This document shows, in pieces, positions 17,617 through 26,439 of a stretch of 64,000 bases of DNA. The notes beneath the pieces are model-generated. The model worked only from the letters and a program-made list of their open reading frames with translations, was not told the origin of the DNA and searched no databases. Source of the DNA: Thermus albus (GTDB taxonomy: Bacteria > Deinococcota > Deinococci > Deinococcales > Thermaceae); contig NZ_JAKTNR010000003.1 in the NCBI RefSeq assembly GCF_022760855.1, positions 186,001-250,000 of the forward strand. Reading direction: 5' to 3'. The position numbers and the translations under genes are program-made. Within the stretch, counting starts at the first letter, position 1, and each line of letters begins with the position of its first letter.

Positions 17617-18571
17617 GCCTTTTATGCTAGGCATTGCCGGAGACTCGGGGGCGGGGAAGACCACCATCTCCGCAGGGATTGCCCGGCTTTTGGGAGAGGA
17701 GCGCACCACCAACATCTGCGTGGACGACTACCACAAGTACGACCGCAAGCAGCGCAAGGAGCTGGGCATCACCCCCTTGAACCCCGAGTGCAACTACATG
17801 GACATCATGGAGCAGCACGTTAGGCTTCTTTCCGAGGGGGAGCCCATCCTGAAGCCCGTGTACAACCACTCCACGGGCACCTTTGATCCCCCGGTCTATA
17901 TTCCCGCCCCCCGGGCGGTGGAGGAGGAGGGGCGGCTCGTGCCGCGGGTGGTGATCCTCGAGGGGCTCCTCACCCTCTTTTCCCCGGCTCTCCGGAGCCG
18001 TTACCACCTCACCGTCTACCTGGACCCCGAGGAGGAGTTGAGGCGGGAGTGGAAGGTAAAGCGGGATGTGGCCAAGCGGGGCTACACCCCGGAGGAGGTC
18101 ATCGCCGACATTGAGAGGCGCATGCCCGACTCCCGGGCCTTCATCTGGCCCCAGAAGGAGCACGCGGACCTCGTGGTGCGCTTCTACCGCCCCCCTGGCT
18201 ACAACCCCGAAAACCCCAGCACCCTGAACGTGCGCATCGCCCTAAAGCACACCCTGCCCCGGCTGGACCTTTCCGAGGTGCTCCATACCGCCTACGAGGA
18301 CGAGGCGCCCATCCGCTTGGAGACCCGCAAGGAGGCGGATATCCTGGATATCACCGGCAACATTCCCCCTGAGCGGGCCCTGGCCTTTGAACGCATCATC
18401 TGGGACCACCTGGGCCACCACGTGGAGCACTTTGACCCCAGCTTGGTGGGTACCTTCCTGGACAAGGCGGGGCAAAGCTATCCCTTGGCTTTAACCCAGT
18501 TGGTCATTGCCTACTACCTGGTTAAGATGCGGGAGCTGGCCATTGAGCGGGGGCACCTGCGGGTGGCCTAG
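17606..18571 (+). CDS. prk: Phosphoribulokinase
   Basis: Phosphorylates ribulose-5-phosphate to ribulose-1,5-bisphosphate, the RuBisCO substrate; with RuBisCO it is diagnostic of the CBB cycle. The length is 321 residues. Walker A is GDSGAGKT (12-19). The segments [25 protein letters not shown] and [14 protein letters not shown] match phosphoribulokinase rather than uridine kinase, and [16 protein letters not shown] is the acidic catalytic region. It overlaps cbbX by 11 bp, implying coupled translation. The cysteine pair used for thioredoxin control in plant enzymes is not evident, so redox regulation of that kind is unlikely. Confidence 0.96.
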   Translation: MPHRPFMLGIAGDSGAGKTTISAGIARLLGEERTTNICVDDYHKYDRKQRKELGITPLNPECNYMDIMEQHVRLLSEGEPILKPVYNHSTGTFDPPVYIPAPRAVEEEGRLVPRVVILEGLLTLFSPALRSRYHLTVYLDPEEELRREWKVKRDVAKRGYTPEEVIADIERRMPDSRAFIWPQKEHADLVVRFYRPPGYNPENPSTLNVRIALKHTLPRLDLSEVLHTAYEDEAPIRLETRKEADILDITGNIPPERALAFERIIWDHLGHHVEHFDPSLVGTFLDKAGQSYPLALTQLVIAYYLVKMRELAIERGHLRVA

Positions 18572-18580
18572 GGGGAAAGG

Positions 18581-19249
18581 ATGCTGAAGTTTGCGCCCTC
18601 CATTCTCACCGCGGACCTAGCGAGGCTCAAGGAACAAATCCAGGAAGCCGAGGCGGCGGGGGTGGACTGGATCCACCTGGACGTGATGGATGGGGTGTTC
18701 GTCCCCAACCTTACCTTCGGGCCCCTTCTGGTGGAGGCGGTGCGGCGGGTCACCTCCTTGCCCCTGGATGTGCACCTCATGATCGTGCAGCCCGAGAGGT
18801 ACCTGGAGGACTTTGCCCGCGCCGGGGCTGACGTCATCACCGTGCACGTTGAGGCTACCCCCCATGCCCATCGGGCGGTGCAGAAGGTGAAGGAGCTGGG
18901 GAAAAAGGCGGGGCTCGCCATCAACCCCGCCACCCCCCTGGAGGCCTTTGAGCCCCTTTTGCCTGAGCTGGACCTGGCCCTGCTCATGAGCGTGAACCCG
19001 GGGTTTGGAGGGCAGAAGTACATCCCCACCGCCACCGAGAGGCTTCGCCGCCTCAAGGCCATGCGGGACCGGCTGAACCCGGCCTGCTTGTTGGAGGTGG
19101 ATGGGGGGGTGAACCGGGAAACCGTGGCCGAGGTGTACCGGGCGGGCGCGGACGTGGCCGTGGCGGGAAGCGCCCTTTTCAACAAGCGGCCCGTGGCTGA
19201 TAACCTAAAGGAGCTAAAGGAGGTGCTGTATGCCCTTGGCGATCGGTAA
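18581..19249 (+). CDS. rpe: Ribulose-phosphate 3-epimerase
   Basis: TIM-barrel enzyme interconverting xylulose-5-phosphate and ribulose-5-phosphate, supplying the phosphoribulokinase substrate. The length of 222 residues is typical. APSILTADLARL, the metal/catalytic segment HLDVMDGVFVPNLTFGP, DVHLMI, MSVNPGFGGQKYIP and EVDGGVN are all present. GGGGGAAAGG precedes the ATG. Its 3' end overlaps the fba start by 20 bp. Confidence 0.96.
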   Translation: MLKFAPSILTADLARLKEQIQEAEAAGVDWIHLDVMDGVFVPNLTFGPLLVEAVRRVTSLPLDVHLMIVQPERYLEDFARAGADVITVHVEATPHAHRAVQKVKELGKKAGLAINPATPLEAFEPLLPELDLALLMSVNPGFGGQKYIPTATERLRRLKAMRDRLNPACLLEVDGGVNRETVAEVYRAGADVAVAGSALFNKRPVADNLKELKEVLYALGDR

Positions 19250-20153
19250 AGAGGTTCTGGATAAGGCGCGGCGGGAAGGCTATGCGGTTCCTAGTTTCAA
19301 CACCAATAACCTGGAGATCACCCAGGCTATCCTGGAGGTAGCCGATGAACTACGGGCTCCCGTCTTCATTCAGGTTTCCGACGGGGCCCGGAAGTACGCC
19401 GGAATGGAGAACCTGGCCAACCTGGTGAAGGATATGGCCAGCCGCACCAAGGTGCCCGTGGTCCTGCACCTGGACCACGGGGCCGACTTCAAGATGGTGA
19501 TGCAGGCCCTGAGGGCGGGCTTCACCAGCGTGATGATTGATGCCAGCCACCACCCCTTTGAGGAGAACGTGGCCGAGACCAAAAAGGTGGTGGAAGCCGC
19601 CCATGCGGTGGGGGTGAGCGTGGAGGCGGAGCTGGGGCGGCTTCAGGGCATTGAGGATAACATCCAGGTTTCCGCGGCCGAGGCGTTCCTCACGGATCCT
19701 GAGGAAGCGGAGCGCTTTGTGGCGGAAACAGGCATTGATTACCTGGCCATCGCCATCGGCACCAGCCACGGGGCCTACAAGGGAAAGGGCCGGCCCTACA
19801 TTGACCACAAGCGCCTCGAGGAGATCAGCAAGCGGGTTTCCATCCCCTTGGTGCTCCACGGGGCCAGCGGGGTGCCCACCTGGCTTAAGGAGAAGCTTTT
19901 GGCCACGGGGGCGGAACTCAAGGAGGCTACGGGCATCCACGACGAGGATATCAAGAAGGCCATTCCCAACGGCATTTCCAAGATCAACATTGACACCGAC
20001 CTGCGCCTGGCCATGACCCTGGGGATCCGGGAAGTGGTGGTGGGCAATCCCAAGGAGTTTGACCCCCGCAAGATCATCGGCAAAGGCCGGGACTACCTGA
20101 AGCAGGTGATCCGGGAAAAGTTTGAGCTGATGGGCACGGTGGGCCGGGCATAA
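19230..20153 (+). CDS. fba: Class II fructose-1,6-bisphosphate aldolase
   Basis: Zinc aldolase of 307 residues condensing triose phosphates to fructose-1,6-bisphosphate and, in the CBB cycle, making sedoheptulose-1,7-bisphosphate. Motifs are SFNTNNLEITQAI, the zinc ligand region LHLDHGADF, SVMIDASHHPFEENV, EAELGRLQGIEDN, GTSHGAYKG (second zinc His), LHGASGVP and GISKINIDTDLRLA. It is the last gene of the right operon and overlaps rpe. A perfect 10-bp hairpin and then a T-tailed terminator follow. This is the full-length aldolase; the shorter paralogue is at 9931-10740. Confidence 0.96.
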   Translation: MPLAIGKEVLDKARREGYAVPSFNTNNLEITQAILEVADELRAPVFIQVSDGARKYAGMENLANLVKDMASRTKVPVVLHLDHGADFKMVMQALRAGFTSVMIDASHHPFEENVAETKKVVEAAHAVGVSVEAELGRLQGIEDNIQVSAAEAFLTDPEEAERFVAETGIDYLAIAIGTSHGAYKGKGRPYIDHKRLEEISKRVSIPLVLHGASGVPTWLKEKLLATGAELKEATGIHDEDIKKAIPNGISKINIDTDLRLAMTLGIREVVVGNPKEFDPRKIIGKGRDYLKQVIREKFELMGTVGRA

Positions 20154-20159
20154 CCCACC

Positions 20160-20182
20160 CCACCCTGGCACGGCCAGGGTGG
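20160..20182 (+). terminator. Hairpin directly after fba
   Basis: CCACCCTGGC, loop ACG, GCCAGGGTGG: 10 perfect base pairs starting 7 nt after the fba stop, but with no T-tract. It is probably a message-end stabiliser working with the terminator just downstream. Confidence 0.55.
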
Positions 20183-20211
20183 AAACCCCGGGCCGCGCCA
20201 GCCAAAGACAA

Positions 20212-20235
20212 CCCCCCGCCCGTTTGGGCGGGGGG
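20212..20235. terminator. Intrinsic terminator after the CBB operon, shared with tRNA-Pro
   Basis: CCCCCCGCCC, loop GTTT, GGGCGGGGGG, then CTTTT. It ends the fba transcript on the plus strand and lies just past the 3' end of the opposing tRNA-Pro. Confidence 0.8.
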
Positions 20236-20242
20236 CTTTTGG

Positions 20243-20316
20243 TCGGGGAGGCCGGATTTGAACCGACGACCACACGCACCCCAAGCGTGTGCGCTACCAG
20301 GCTGCGCTACTCCCCG
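20243..20316 (-). tRNA. tRNA-Pro (anticodon GGG)
   Basis: Minus-strand cloverleaf. The acceptor stem is CGGGGAG / CTCCCCG with discriminator A, CCA is encoded at 20242-20240, the anticodon stem-loop ACGC-TTGGGGT-GCGT gives GGG, and the T-arm contains GGTTCAAATCC. It forms the right border of the CBB block. Confidence 0.95.
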
Positions 20317-20329
20317 GCGCGCAAAGGTT

Positions 20330-20359
20330 AGTGTAGTGCCCCGCTTGGGCTTTCGTCAA
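20330..20359 (-). promoter_or_regulatory. Promoter of tRNA-Pro
   Basis: Minus-strand -35 TTGACG (20359-20354), 18-bp spacer, -10 TACACT (20335-20330). It is divergent from the cupin gene, whose own -10-like TAGACT is at 20361-20366. Confidence 0.75.
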
Positions 20360-20372
20360 GTAGACTCTAGCC

Positions 20373-20690
20373 ATGGAGATTAAGGACCTAAAGAGCCTTG
20401 TGCGCTATAACCCGGAGAAAATGGCCAAAATCCCGGTTTTTGAGTCCGAAAAGCTCTTCTTTGACCTTTACGCCCTCCTTCCTGGCCAGGCGCAAAAAGC
20501 CCACGCCCATGAGGGTTCCGATAAGATCTACTACGTGTTGGAAGGGGAGGTGGTGGTACGCATCGGGGAGGAGGAGGCCCTTTTGGCCCCAGGGATGGCG
20601 GCCATCGCTCGCTCAGGGGAGGCCCATGGCGTGCGCAACGAGTCGGCAAACCCCGCCCTCCTCCTGGTGGTGATGGCCCCTAGGCCTTAG
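20373..20690 (+). CDS. Single-domain cupin protein
   Basis: A 105-residue cupin. The first cupin motif holds the metal-binding His pair and Glu (AHAHEGSDKIYYVLEGEV) and the second ends in GEAHGVRN, so a metal site is likely intact. Small cupins of this kind act as mannose-6-phosphate isomerase-like, oxygenase-like or sensing proteins; which applies here cannot be told. TAGACT lies 6 nt before the ATG with no Shine-Dalgarno, so it is probably leaderless. A T-poor stretch separates it from the following kinase gene. Confidence 0.85.
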   Translation: MEIKDLKSLVRYNPEKMAKIPVFESEKLFFDLYALLPGQAQKAHAHEGSDKIYYVLEGEVVVRIGEEEALLAPGMAAIARSGEAHGVRNESANPALLLVVMAPRP

Positions 20691-20732
20691 GTTTTCACAG
20701 GCCTTTCAAGGGCCTCGAGTAGCGTGGAGTAG

Positions 20733-22895
20733 ATGGTAAAGGCGCCGCCCGCTCACTTAGGGTTTCTGGCGGAGGTCCTCCGCCGCTACCCGGTGCGGGT
20801 TTTCTTCCGGGGTGAGGTCCTTCCCGAGGGGCCCTTGCGGGGCGAGAAGCTTTTTGAAGAAGGGGACCTCGCCCTTTACTGGGAGGGACCGCCCCCTTCC
20901 CGGGAGGTCCAGGAGGCCCTGCGGCTTCTCCTTCAGGTCTTTCGGGAGGTTTTGGAGCTAAGGGAGCGGGAGCTCGCCCTCTTAAGAAGCCAGGAGGAAA
21001 GCGCGAGGCTTCTGGGTCTCCTCCTCCACGAGATCAAGAACCCCTTGATGAGCGTTCTGGGAGCCTTGGAGCTTGCCTTAGAGACCGAAGGTCTTCCCCA
21101 GGAAGGCAAGGAACTTCTGGCCATTGCCGAAAAGAGTGCCCGTCGTATTCAAGAGCTTCTGCAGAAAGCTCAGGAATACCTACGCCTGGGCCAGGGGGTT
21201 CGGCTCAAAAGCGAGCGGGTAGACCTAAAGGCCCTTCTCCGCCAGGTGGCCGACGAGATACGGCCCTTGGCCGGCAGGAAGGGAATCCAGCTCCGCTTGG
21301 TCCTGCCGAAACGGGAGGCCTGGGTGTATGGGGACCGGGAATGGCTCTACCAGACAGTGCTGAACGTCCTTAACAATGGGGTGAAGTACACCCCGAAGGG
21401 GGGTAGGGTGGCCGTGCGCCTCCTGGTGGGAAGGGACCGGTATGGGATTGCGGTCTCCGATACGGGTCCGGGTATCCCCCAAGAGGAGCAGGGCAGAGTC
21501 TTTGAACCTTTTTACCGTGCCTCCACCCGGGGCGAAGCGGAGGGTACGGGGCTCGGTCTTGCCCTGGTGAAGCGGGTCCTCGAGGCCCATGGGGGCGAGG
21601 TCCGTCTAAGGAGCCGCGTAGGCCGGGGGAGCACCTTCTTTCTCCTCCTGCCCAGGCCCCGGCCGGGCCAAAGGGCCCCGGTGGGAAGGCTTCTTCTCTT
21701 GATGGTGGCCCTGATCGCCTTGGCCCGCGTGCCCATCTTCCCCGCCCCCTTGGGTTCCCAGGCCTTCGGCCGGGTACCGGCCGGGGAGGTGGTACGGCTT
21801 CCTGGGCTGGAGCTGGCCTTTAGCCCTGAGGCTCACGGGGAGGCCCGGCGTTGGCGGAGCCTTTGGGGTGGGGGAGAGAGGGTGCAGGTGCGCCTGGAAA
21901 GGGGAGGGGTGGAGGCGGTGCGGGAGGCCCCTGTGCCCTTGGCCCTTTCCACCCCCGAGGGCCAGGTGCGGCCCACGGGGACCCACCTGCGCCTTTCCCG
22001 GGAAAGCGGGGCCCGCCTTTCCCTTTACCGGGGAAAGGTGGCCTTGGGGCAGGAAAGGCTTCCTGCCGGGGAAGGAGCGGTTCTGGGAACGGGGGTTAGG
22101 CGAAAGCTTCTTCCTGCTCCCCTGGTGCGCCCGGCGCCGGGTTCGGAGGGAGAGGTGGTGTTCCGCATGCTGGGCCCCGAGGGGACCCGGGCCTTCCGGG
22201 TGGAGGTTCGGAGCGGGGATGCCGTGGTCCTTTCCGCCAGGGTGGAGGGTAACGTGTTCCGCTACCTGCCCCAGGCGGACCGCATGAGCCAGGTGCGGGC
22301 CATGGCCTTGGATGAGCTGGGCCTCGAGGGCTACCCCTCGGACCCCGTGCCCTTCCGGGAACGGAAAAGCTTTTACGAGGGTCGGAAGAGGCTTCCCCAG
22401 GACCCGGCTGGGGCGGAGGCCTTTTTGCGCCAGGCGCTATCCGCTTTCCCGGACGATGCCGAGGCCTTGGGCGAGCTGGCCTTTGCCCTTTACCTCCAAG
22501 GCCGCCATGGCGAGGCTAAGCCCCTTTACGAGAAGGCCCTAGCCCTTTTGGATAGCCCTGATACCCGGGTGCGCTACGCCCGGCTCCTCTACCACCTGAA
22601 GCGTTATGGGGAAGCGGAGGAGAGCTACCGGAAGGTGCTTAGGGAAGACCCCGGCAACCTGGATGCCCGCTGGGGACTTTCCGAGGTGGCCCTGGCCTTG
22701 GGCCGGGCCAAGGAGGCGGAACTCCTTTCCCGGCAGGTGTTAACGGTGGAGCCCAACTATCCCCTGGCCCGCTTCACCTTGGCCAAGGCCCTTTTGGAAC
22801 AGGGGAAGGCAGCCGAGGCCAGGGGGCTTTTGCTGGAGGAGCTTAGGCGGAATCCAGACCCTGAGGTGGAGGCTTTGCTAAAGCGGATTCCCTGA
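20733..22895 (+). CDS. Histidine kinase with C-terminal membrane anchor and TPR region
   Basis: Sensor kinase of 720 residues with an unusual order. Residues 1-90 are an N-terminal region with a coiled helix. Residues 95-308 form the kinase core: His99 in LLHEIKNPL, N-box NVLNNGVKYTP (211-221), DTGPGIP (243-249), FEPFYR, and GTGLGLALV (271-279). A single membrane helix follows at about 318-336. Then comes a beta-rich region (about 350-510), possibly FecR-like, and TPR repeats (about 550-715) with the alternating Ala/Gly/Tyr pattern. If the kinase is cytoplasmic, the TPR part lies outside the membrane. It is followed 11 bp later by a response regulator. Confidence 0.88.
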   Translation: MVKAPPAHLGFLAEVLRRYPVRVFFRGEVLPEGPLRGEKLFEEGDLALYWEGPPPSREVQEALRLLLQVFREVLELRERELALLRSQEESARLLGLLLHEIKNPLMSVLGALELALETEGLPQEGKELLAIAEKSARRIQELLQKAQEYLRLGQGVRLKSERVDLKALLRQVADEIRPLAGRKGIQLRLVLPKREAWVYGDREWLYQTVLNVLNNGVKYTPKGGRVAVRLLVGRDRYGIAVSDTGPGIPQEEQGRVFEPFYRASTRGEAEGTGLGLALVKRVLEAHGGEVRLRSRVGRGSTFFLLLPRPRPGQRAPVGRLLLLMVALIALARVPIFPAPLGSQAFGRVPAGEVVRLPGLELAFSPEAHGEARRWRSLWGGGERVQVRLERGGVEAVREAPVPLALSTPEGQVRPTGTHLRLSRESGARLSLYRGKVALGQERLPAGEGAVLGTGVRRKLLPAPLVRPAPGSEGEVVFRMLGPEGTRAFRVEVRSGDAVVLSARVEGNVFRYLPQADRMSQVRAMALDELGLEGYPSDPVPFRERKSFYEGRKRLPQDPAGAEAFLRQALSAFPDDAEALGELAFALYLQGRHGEAKPLYEKALALLDSPDTRVRYARLLYHLKRYGEAEESYRKVLREDPGNLDARWGLSEVALALGRAKEAELLSRQVLTVEPNYPLARFTLAKALLEQGKAAEARGLLLEELRRNPDPEVEALLKRIP

Positions 22896-22906
22896 GGTGG
22901 AGGGGG

Positions 22907-23272
22907 ATGGGGAAGCGCATCCTTGTGGTGGAGGACGATCCTGCCGTGGCTAGGGTTTTGACCATGGCCATTATGCGGCAAGGATACCAACCCCATCTGG
23001 CCAAAGACTATCCCACGGCCAAGACAGCTTTGGCCGAGGATTGGGACGCCATCGTTTTGGACATCAACCTGCCGGGGGGTTCTGGTTTGGACCTTCTTCG
23101 CTACTTGCGAAAAGAGCTTCACAAGGCCACCCCCGTCCTGGTTCTTTCGGGTCTGAAGCAAGAGCGGAGCCTAAAGGAAGCCCAGGCCCTGGGGGCCCAG
23201 GAGTACCTCACCAAACCCTTCAGTCCCAGTGACCTCCTGAAGCGCCTGGAGAAGTATGTGGCGGCGCGGTGA
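22907..23272 (+). CDS. Single-domain response regulator (CheY-like)
   Basis: Receiver domain of 121 residues with no output domain. The acidic pair is VVEDDPAV, the phospho-acceptor Asp lies in AIVLDINLPGGSG, the switch Ser/Thr in VLVLSGL and the conserved Lys in YLTKPFSPSDL. It is presumably phosphorylated by the upstream kinase and acts by protein contact, perhaps on the downstream glycosyltransferase system, though that is inference. ATG at 22907 follows GGTGGAGGGGG. Its end overlaps the next (broken) gene by 17 bp. Confidence 0.93.
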   Translation: MGKRILVVEDDPAVARVLTMAIMRQGYQPHLAKDYPTAKTALAEDWDAIVLDINLPGGSGLDLLRYLRKELHKATPVLVLSGLKQERSLKEAQALGAQEYLTKPFSPSDLLKRLEKYVAAR

Positions 23273-24124
23273 GAGGCTTTATGCCCTTCTGGTCTTCCTT
23301 GTGGTGGTCCTGGAAAGCCTGGCTTTGGGAGGCTTGGTGGCGGTTTTCTCGGGAAGGCTTTTCAACCTCTTCGGTTACCCCGTGGCCTACCAAGCGCTTT
23401 TTTGCGCCCTCCTCCTCACCGGCGTAGCCCTGAGTCTTCTTTCCGCATATATCTTGCTCTACCACGCCTATACCGCAAGCCGTGAGTCTTATGAGGGCAA
23501 ACTGTACGAGACCTGGCTCACCCGGACCCCGTCCTGCGTTTGGCGGCGGCCCGGGCTGGGGCCCGGGTGGCCCAGGGGCAAGGGCTCTTGGACTTGGCTA
23601 ACGCCCTTTTGGAAGGCGCCTTACCCCGGGGGGCCCTTTTGGAGGTGCTCCTCCTTCTGGAAGACCGGGCGGAGCCGGTGGTGGAGTATTTGCTTTCCCA
23701 AGGTGGTGGGGAGGAGGTTTGGGCGGCCCTGGAGGCTGTGGGCCGGCTTAAGCTGGTGCCCTTGGTGGAAAGGGTCCTTCCCTTCTTAGACCAGGCGGAT
23801 CCAGAGCTTAAGGCGGCGGCCATGCGTGCCCTTTACCGCCTGCGCTACCCACCCCAGGGCTACGAGGGGCTTTTGCTGGCGGCCTTGAAGGATGAACGGG
23901 AGTTCTTGCGGGCCCATGCCGCCCGGCTCATGGCCCTTTTGGGGAACGATCTGGCCCAGCGAGCCTTGTGAAAGGCGCTTTCTGACCCTTCTTTTTACGT
24001 GCGCCGGGCGGCGGCGGAAGGGCTTTTGCAGATGAACAAGGGCTTTCTGGCCCAGGCTGCGGAACGCCACCCCGATCCCTTTGGCCGGGCCATGGCCCAG
24101 CAGGTATTACGGGAGGCGGCGTGA
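23256..24124 (+). pseudogene. HEAT-repeat membrane protein, decayed (frameshift plus in-frame stop)
   Basis: The original product would have been about 288 residues. The first part starts MWRRGERLYALLVFLVVV and has two membrane helices. The frame is lost near 23524, where an extra G would join ...ETWLTR to DPVLRLAAARAG. The second part has HEAT-like helical repeats (LLEVLLLLEDRAEPVVEYLL, DPELKAAAMRALYRL, EREFLRAHAARLMALLG). A TGA at 23969-23971 then interrupts the same frame, which continues KALSDPSFYVRRAAAEGL to a TGA at 24122-24124, overlapping the next start. Two independent lesions make true decay more likely than sequencing error. It may have linked the two-component system to the glycosyltransferase. 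Confidence 0.75.
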
Positions 24125-25524
24125 ACCTCCTTTTGGATTTCTTGTTCTTTTACCAGGTGGTGATCCTGTGGTATTTCGCCCTTTTGAACTTCTTTTATAC
24201 CCTTTTCGCCTTCTTTGGCCTGGGGATGGTGGCCCGGTATGCCCGGGAGCTTTCTGAGCTTTCCCTGAAGGACCTCTTGGAGCGCGAGGCCTACCTGCCC
24301 GTATCCATCCTGGTCCCCACCTACAACGAGGAGAAGACCATCGCCCACTCGGTGCGTTCCTTTTTGGCCTTGCATTACCCGGAGTTTGAGGTGATCGTGG
24401 TGGCGGACGGGCCCAAGGATCGGACCCTGGAGGTGCTCAAGGAGGCCTTCCGCCTGATGGAGGTGGAATGGGTGTACCGTCGGGCCCTTCCCACCAAGCC
24501 CGTTCGGGCCGTGTACCGCTCATTGGTATACCCTAACCTTATCGTGGTGGACAAGGAAAACGGGGGCAAAGCCGATGCCCTTAACGCTGGGCTGAACCTG
24601 GCCCGGTATCCCCTGTTCTGCGCCGTGGATGCGGATAGCCTCCTGGATGCCCAGGCCCTTTTACGGGCGAGCCGCCTTTTCTTGGAGGATGACCGGGTAT
24701 TGGCGGTGGGGGGGACGATAAGGCCCTTGAATGGGGCTGTGGTGCGTGAGGGTATTGTGGAGACCCTGCGCCTTCCCCAAGGGTTTTTGGAGCGCATGCA
24801 GGTGATAGAGTACGCCCGGGCTTTTTTCATGGGGCAGGCGGGGTGGAGCGCCATGGGGGCTTTGCTCATCGTCTCCGGGGCCTTTGGCCTTTTCCGGCGG
24901 GAGGAGGCCTTGCGGGTGGGGGGGTATCGCACGGACACCGTGGGGGAGGATATGGAGCTGGTGGTCCGCCTTCACCGCCGGGCCCGGGAGGAGGGAAGGG
25001 AGTACCGCATCCTTTACACTCCAGACCCCATCTGCTATACGGAGGTGCCTGCGGACTGGGCCACCTTAAGGAGGCAGCGGAACCGTTGGCACCGGGGCCT
25101 GTGGGAGGTCCTTTGGAACCATCGGGTCATGCTCTTCAATCCCAGGTACGGACGCCTGGGCCTGGTGGCCATGCCCTACTTCTTCCTCTTTGAGGCCCTG
25201 GCTCCCGTGGTGGAAGTTTTGGGCTACGCCCTCATGCCGGTCTTTTACTTCTTTGGCCTCTTTAATCGCGAGTTTGCCCTTCTCTTCCTCCTTTGGGCCG
25301 TGGGGTATGGGGTGCTCCTCTCCCAGCTGACGGTGGGCATGGAAACCCTGCTTCTTAGGCGTTATCCCCGGCTTTGGGACTGGGTGGTCCTCCTCTTCTT
25401 GGCCCTCCTCGAGGGCCTGGGTTACCGACAGATCCTGGCCCTGGAACGCTTTTTGGCCACCTTCCAGGTATGGCGCAAACGGGGGGTGTGGGGGGAGATG
25501 CGGCGGAAGGGGGTGGGGTTTTGA
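24121..25524 (+). CDS. Membrane family 2 glycosyltransferase (PgaC/IcaA-like)
   Basis: Processive-type glycosyltransferase of 467 residues. It has N-terminal membrane helices (about 5-35), then a GT-A domain with SILVPTYNEE, the nucleotide-binding VVADGPKD, the DXD-type AVDADS, the acceptor/base TVGEDMEL and the RQRNRWHRG (QxxRW) motif, and three or four C-terminal membrane helices (about 340-430). This plan fits synthases of poly-N-acetylglucosamine or related envelope polysaccharides. The GTG start overlaps the decayed HEAT gene, and the kinase/regulator pair upstream is probably cotranscribed. The product polymer is not determinable here. Confidence 0.88.
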   Translation: MNLLLDFLFFYQVVILWYFALLNFFYTLFAFFGLGMVARYARELSELSLKDLLEREAYLPVSILVPTYNEEKTIAHSVRSFLALHYPEFEVIVVADGPKDRTLEVLKEAFRLMEVEWVYRRALPTKPVRAVYRSLVYPNLIVVDKENGGKADALNAGLNLARYPLFCAVDADSLLDAQALLRASRLFLEDDRVLAVGGTIRPLNGAVVREGIVETLRLPQGFLERMQVIEYARAFFMGQAGWSAMGALLIVSGAFGLFRREEALRVGGYRTDTVGEDMELVVRLHRRAREEGREYRILYTPDPICYTEVPADWATLRRQRNRWHRGLWEVLWNHRVMLFNPRYGRLGLVAMPYFFLFEALAPVVEVLGYALMPVFYFFGLFNREFALLFLLWAVGYGVLLSQLTVGMETLLLRRYPRLWDWVVLLFLALLEGLGYRQILALERFLATFQVWRKRGVWGEMRRKGVGF

Positions 25525-25543
25525 ACCCAGTAAAATCCCTCCT

Positions 25544-26398
25544 ATGGAAACCGCCATCACCCGCATGCTGGGCATCCGTTATCCCATCGTGGCCGCCCCC
25601 ATGTTCCTGGTGTCCGGGGCTAGGCTTCTCCAGGCCGTGGCCGAAGCCGGGGGCATTGGGGTGATTCCCAGCCTCAACTTCCGCACCCATGGGGCCTTTC
25701 GGGAGTTCCTGGAGGGTTTTCCCCAAGGCCTTCCCTTTGGGGTCAACCTGATCCTCAAGGACAACCCCCGCCTCGAGGAGGACCTGGAGGCGGTGGCCGA
25801 GCGCCGGGTGCCCCTGGTGGTCACCTCCTTGGGGGATCCCACCCGGGTGGTGGAACGGGTTAAGGCCTATGGCGGGGTGGTCTGGTGCGATGTGGTGGGC
25901 CTGAGGCACGGGAGAAAGGCCGTAGAGGCGGGGGCTGATGCCCTGGTGGCCGTGGCCAGCGGGGCCGGGGGGCATGCGGGGACCGTGAGCCCCTTTGTCT
26001 TGGGACCTTGGCTTCGGGAGGAACTCGGGGTGCCGGTGCTCATCGCTGGGGGAATCGCCACGGGGAGGCAGCTTTTAGCGGCCTTGGCCCTAGGGGATGG
26101 GGCCTACATCGGCACCCGCTTTATCGCCACCGTGGAGTCCGAGGCCCCTTTAGAGTACAAGGAAGCCCTGCTTAGGGCCACCCCCGAGGATATCCAGTAC
26201 ACCCCCGAGGTCACCGGGGTGCCCGCCAACTTCCTCCGGGAATCCTTGGAGCGCTTCCGCCAGGGTGGGGGTAAGGCCTGGAAGGAGGTCTACTCCGCCG
26301 GGCACGGGGTGGCGTTCATCCGGGACCTTCCTTCCGCCAAGGAGGTGGTGGCCCGGCTGGTGGTGGAGTATCAGGAGGCCAAGGCCAACCTTCCATAA
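25544..26398 (+). CDS. Nitronate monooxygenase / FabK-like flavoprotein
   Basis: FMN-binding TIM barrel of 284 residues in the nitronate monooxygenase (2-nitropropane dioxygenase) family. Visible signatures are YPIVAAPMFLVSG, the phosphate-binding SGAGGHAGTVSPF, VLIAGGIATGRQLLAALALGDGAYIGTRF and the late segment TGVPANFLRESL. Relatives include enoyl-ACP reductase FabK and nitroalkane-detoxifying enzymes; the short length and missing C-terminal NMO motif leave the substrate open. TAAAAT at 25531-25536 lies 7 nt before the ATG, suggesting its own leaderless transcript. Confidence 0.82.
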   Translation: METAITRMLGIRYPIVAAPMFLVSGARLLQAVAEAGGIGVIPSLNFRTHGAFREFLEGFPQGLPFGVNLILKDNPRLEEDLEAVAERRVPLVVTSLGDPTRVVERVKAYGGVVWCDVVGLRHGRKAVEAGADALVAVASGAGGHAGTVSPFVLGPWLREELGVPVLIAGGIATGRQLLAALALGDGAYIGTRFIATVESEAPLEYKEALLRATPEDIQYTPEVTGVPANFLRESLERFRQGGGKAWKEVYSAGHGVAFIRDLPSAKEVVARLVVEYQEAKANLP

Positions 26399-26439
26399 GA
26401 TGCTATCCGGGGCCTTGGGTGGGGAAGGCCCATTGGCCT

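Noticed and set aside
23969..23971. In-frame TGA in the HEAT-repeat gene as a selenocysteine codon
   Set aside because: HEAT-repeat proteins have no redox site at this position, the gene also has a frameshift, and no SECIS-like element is evident after the codon.
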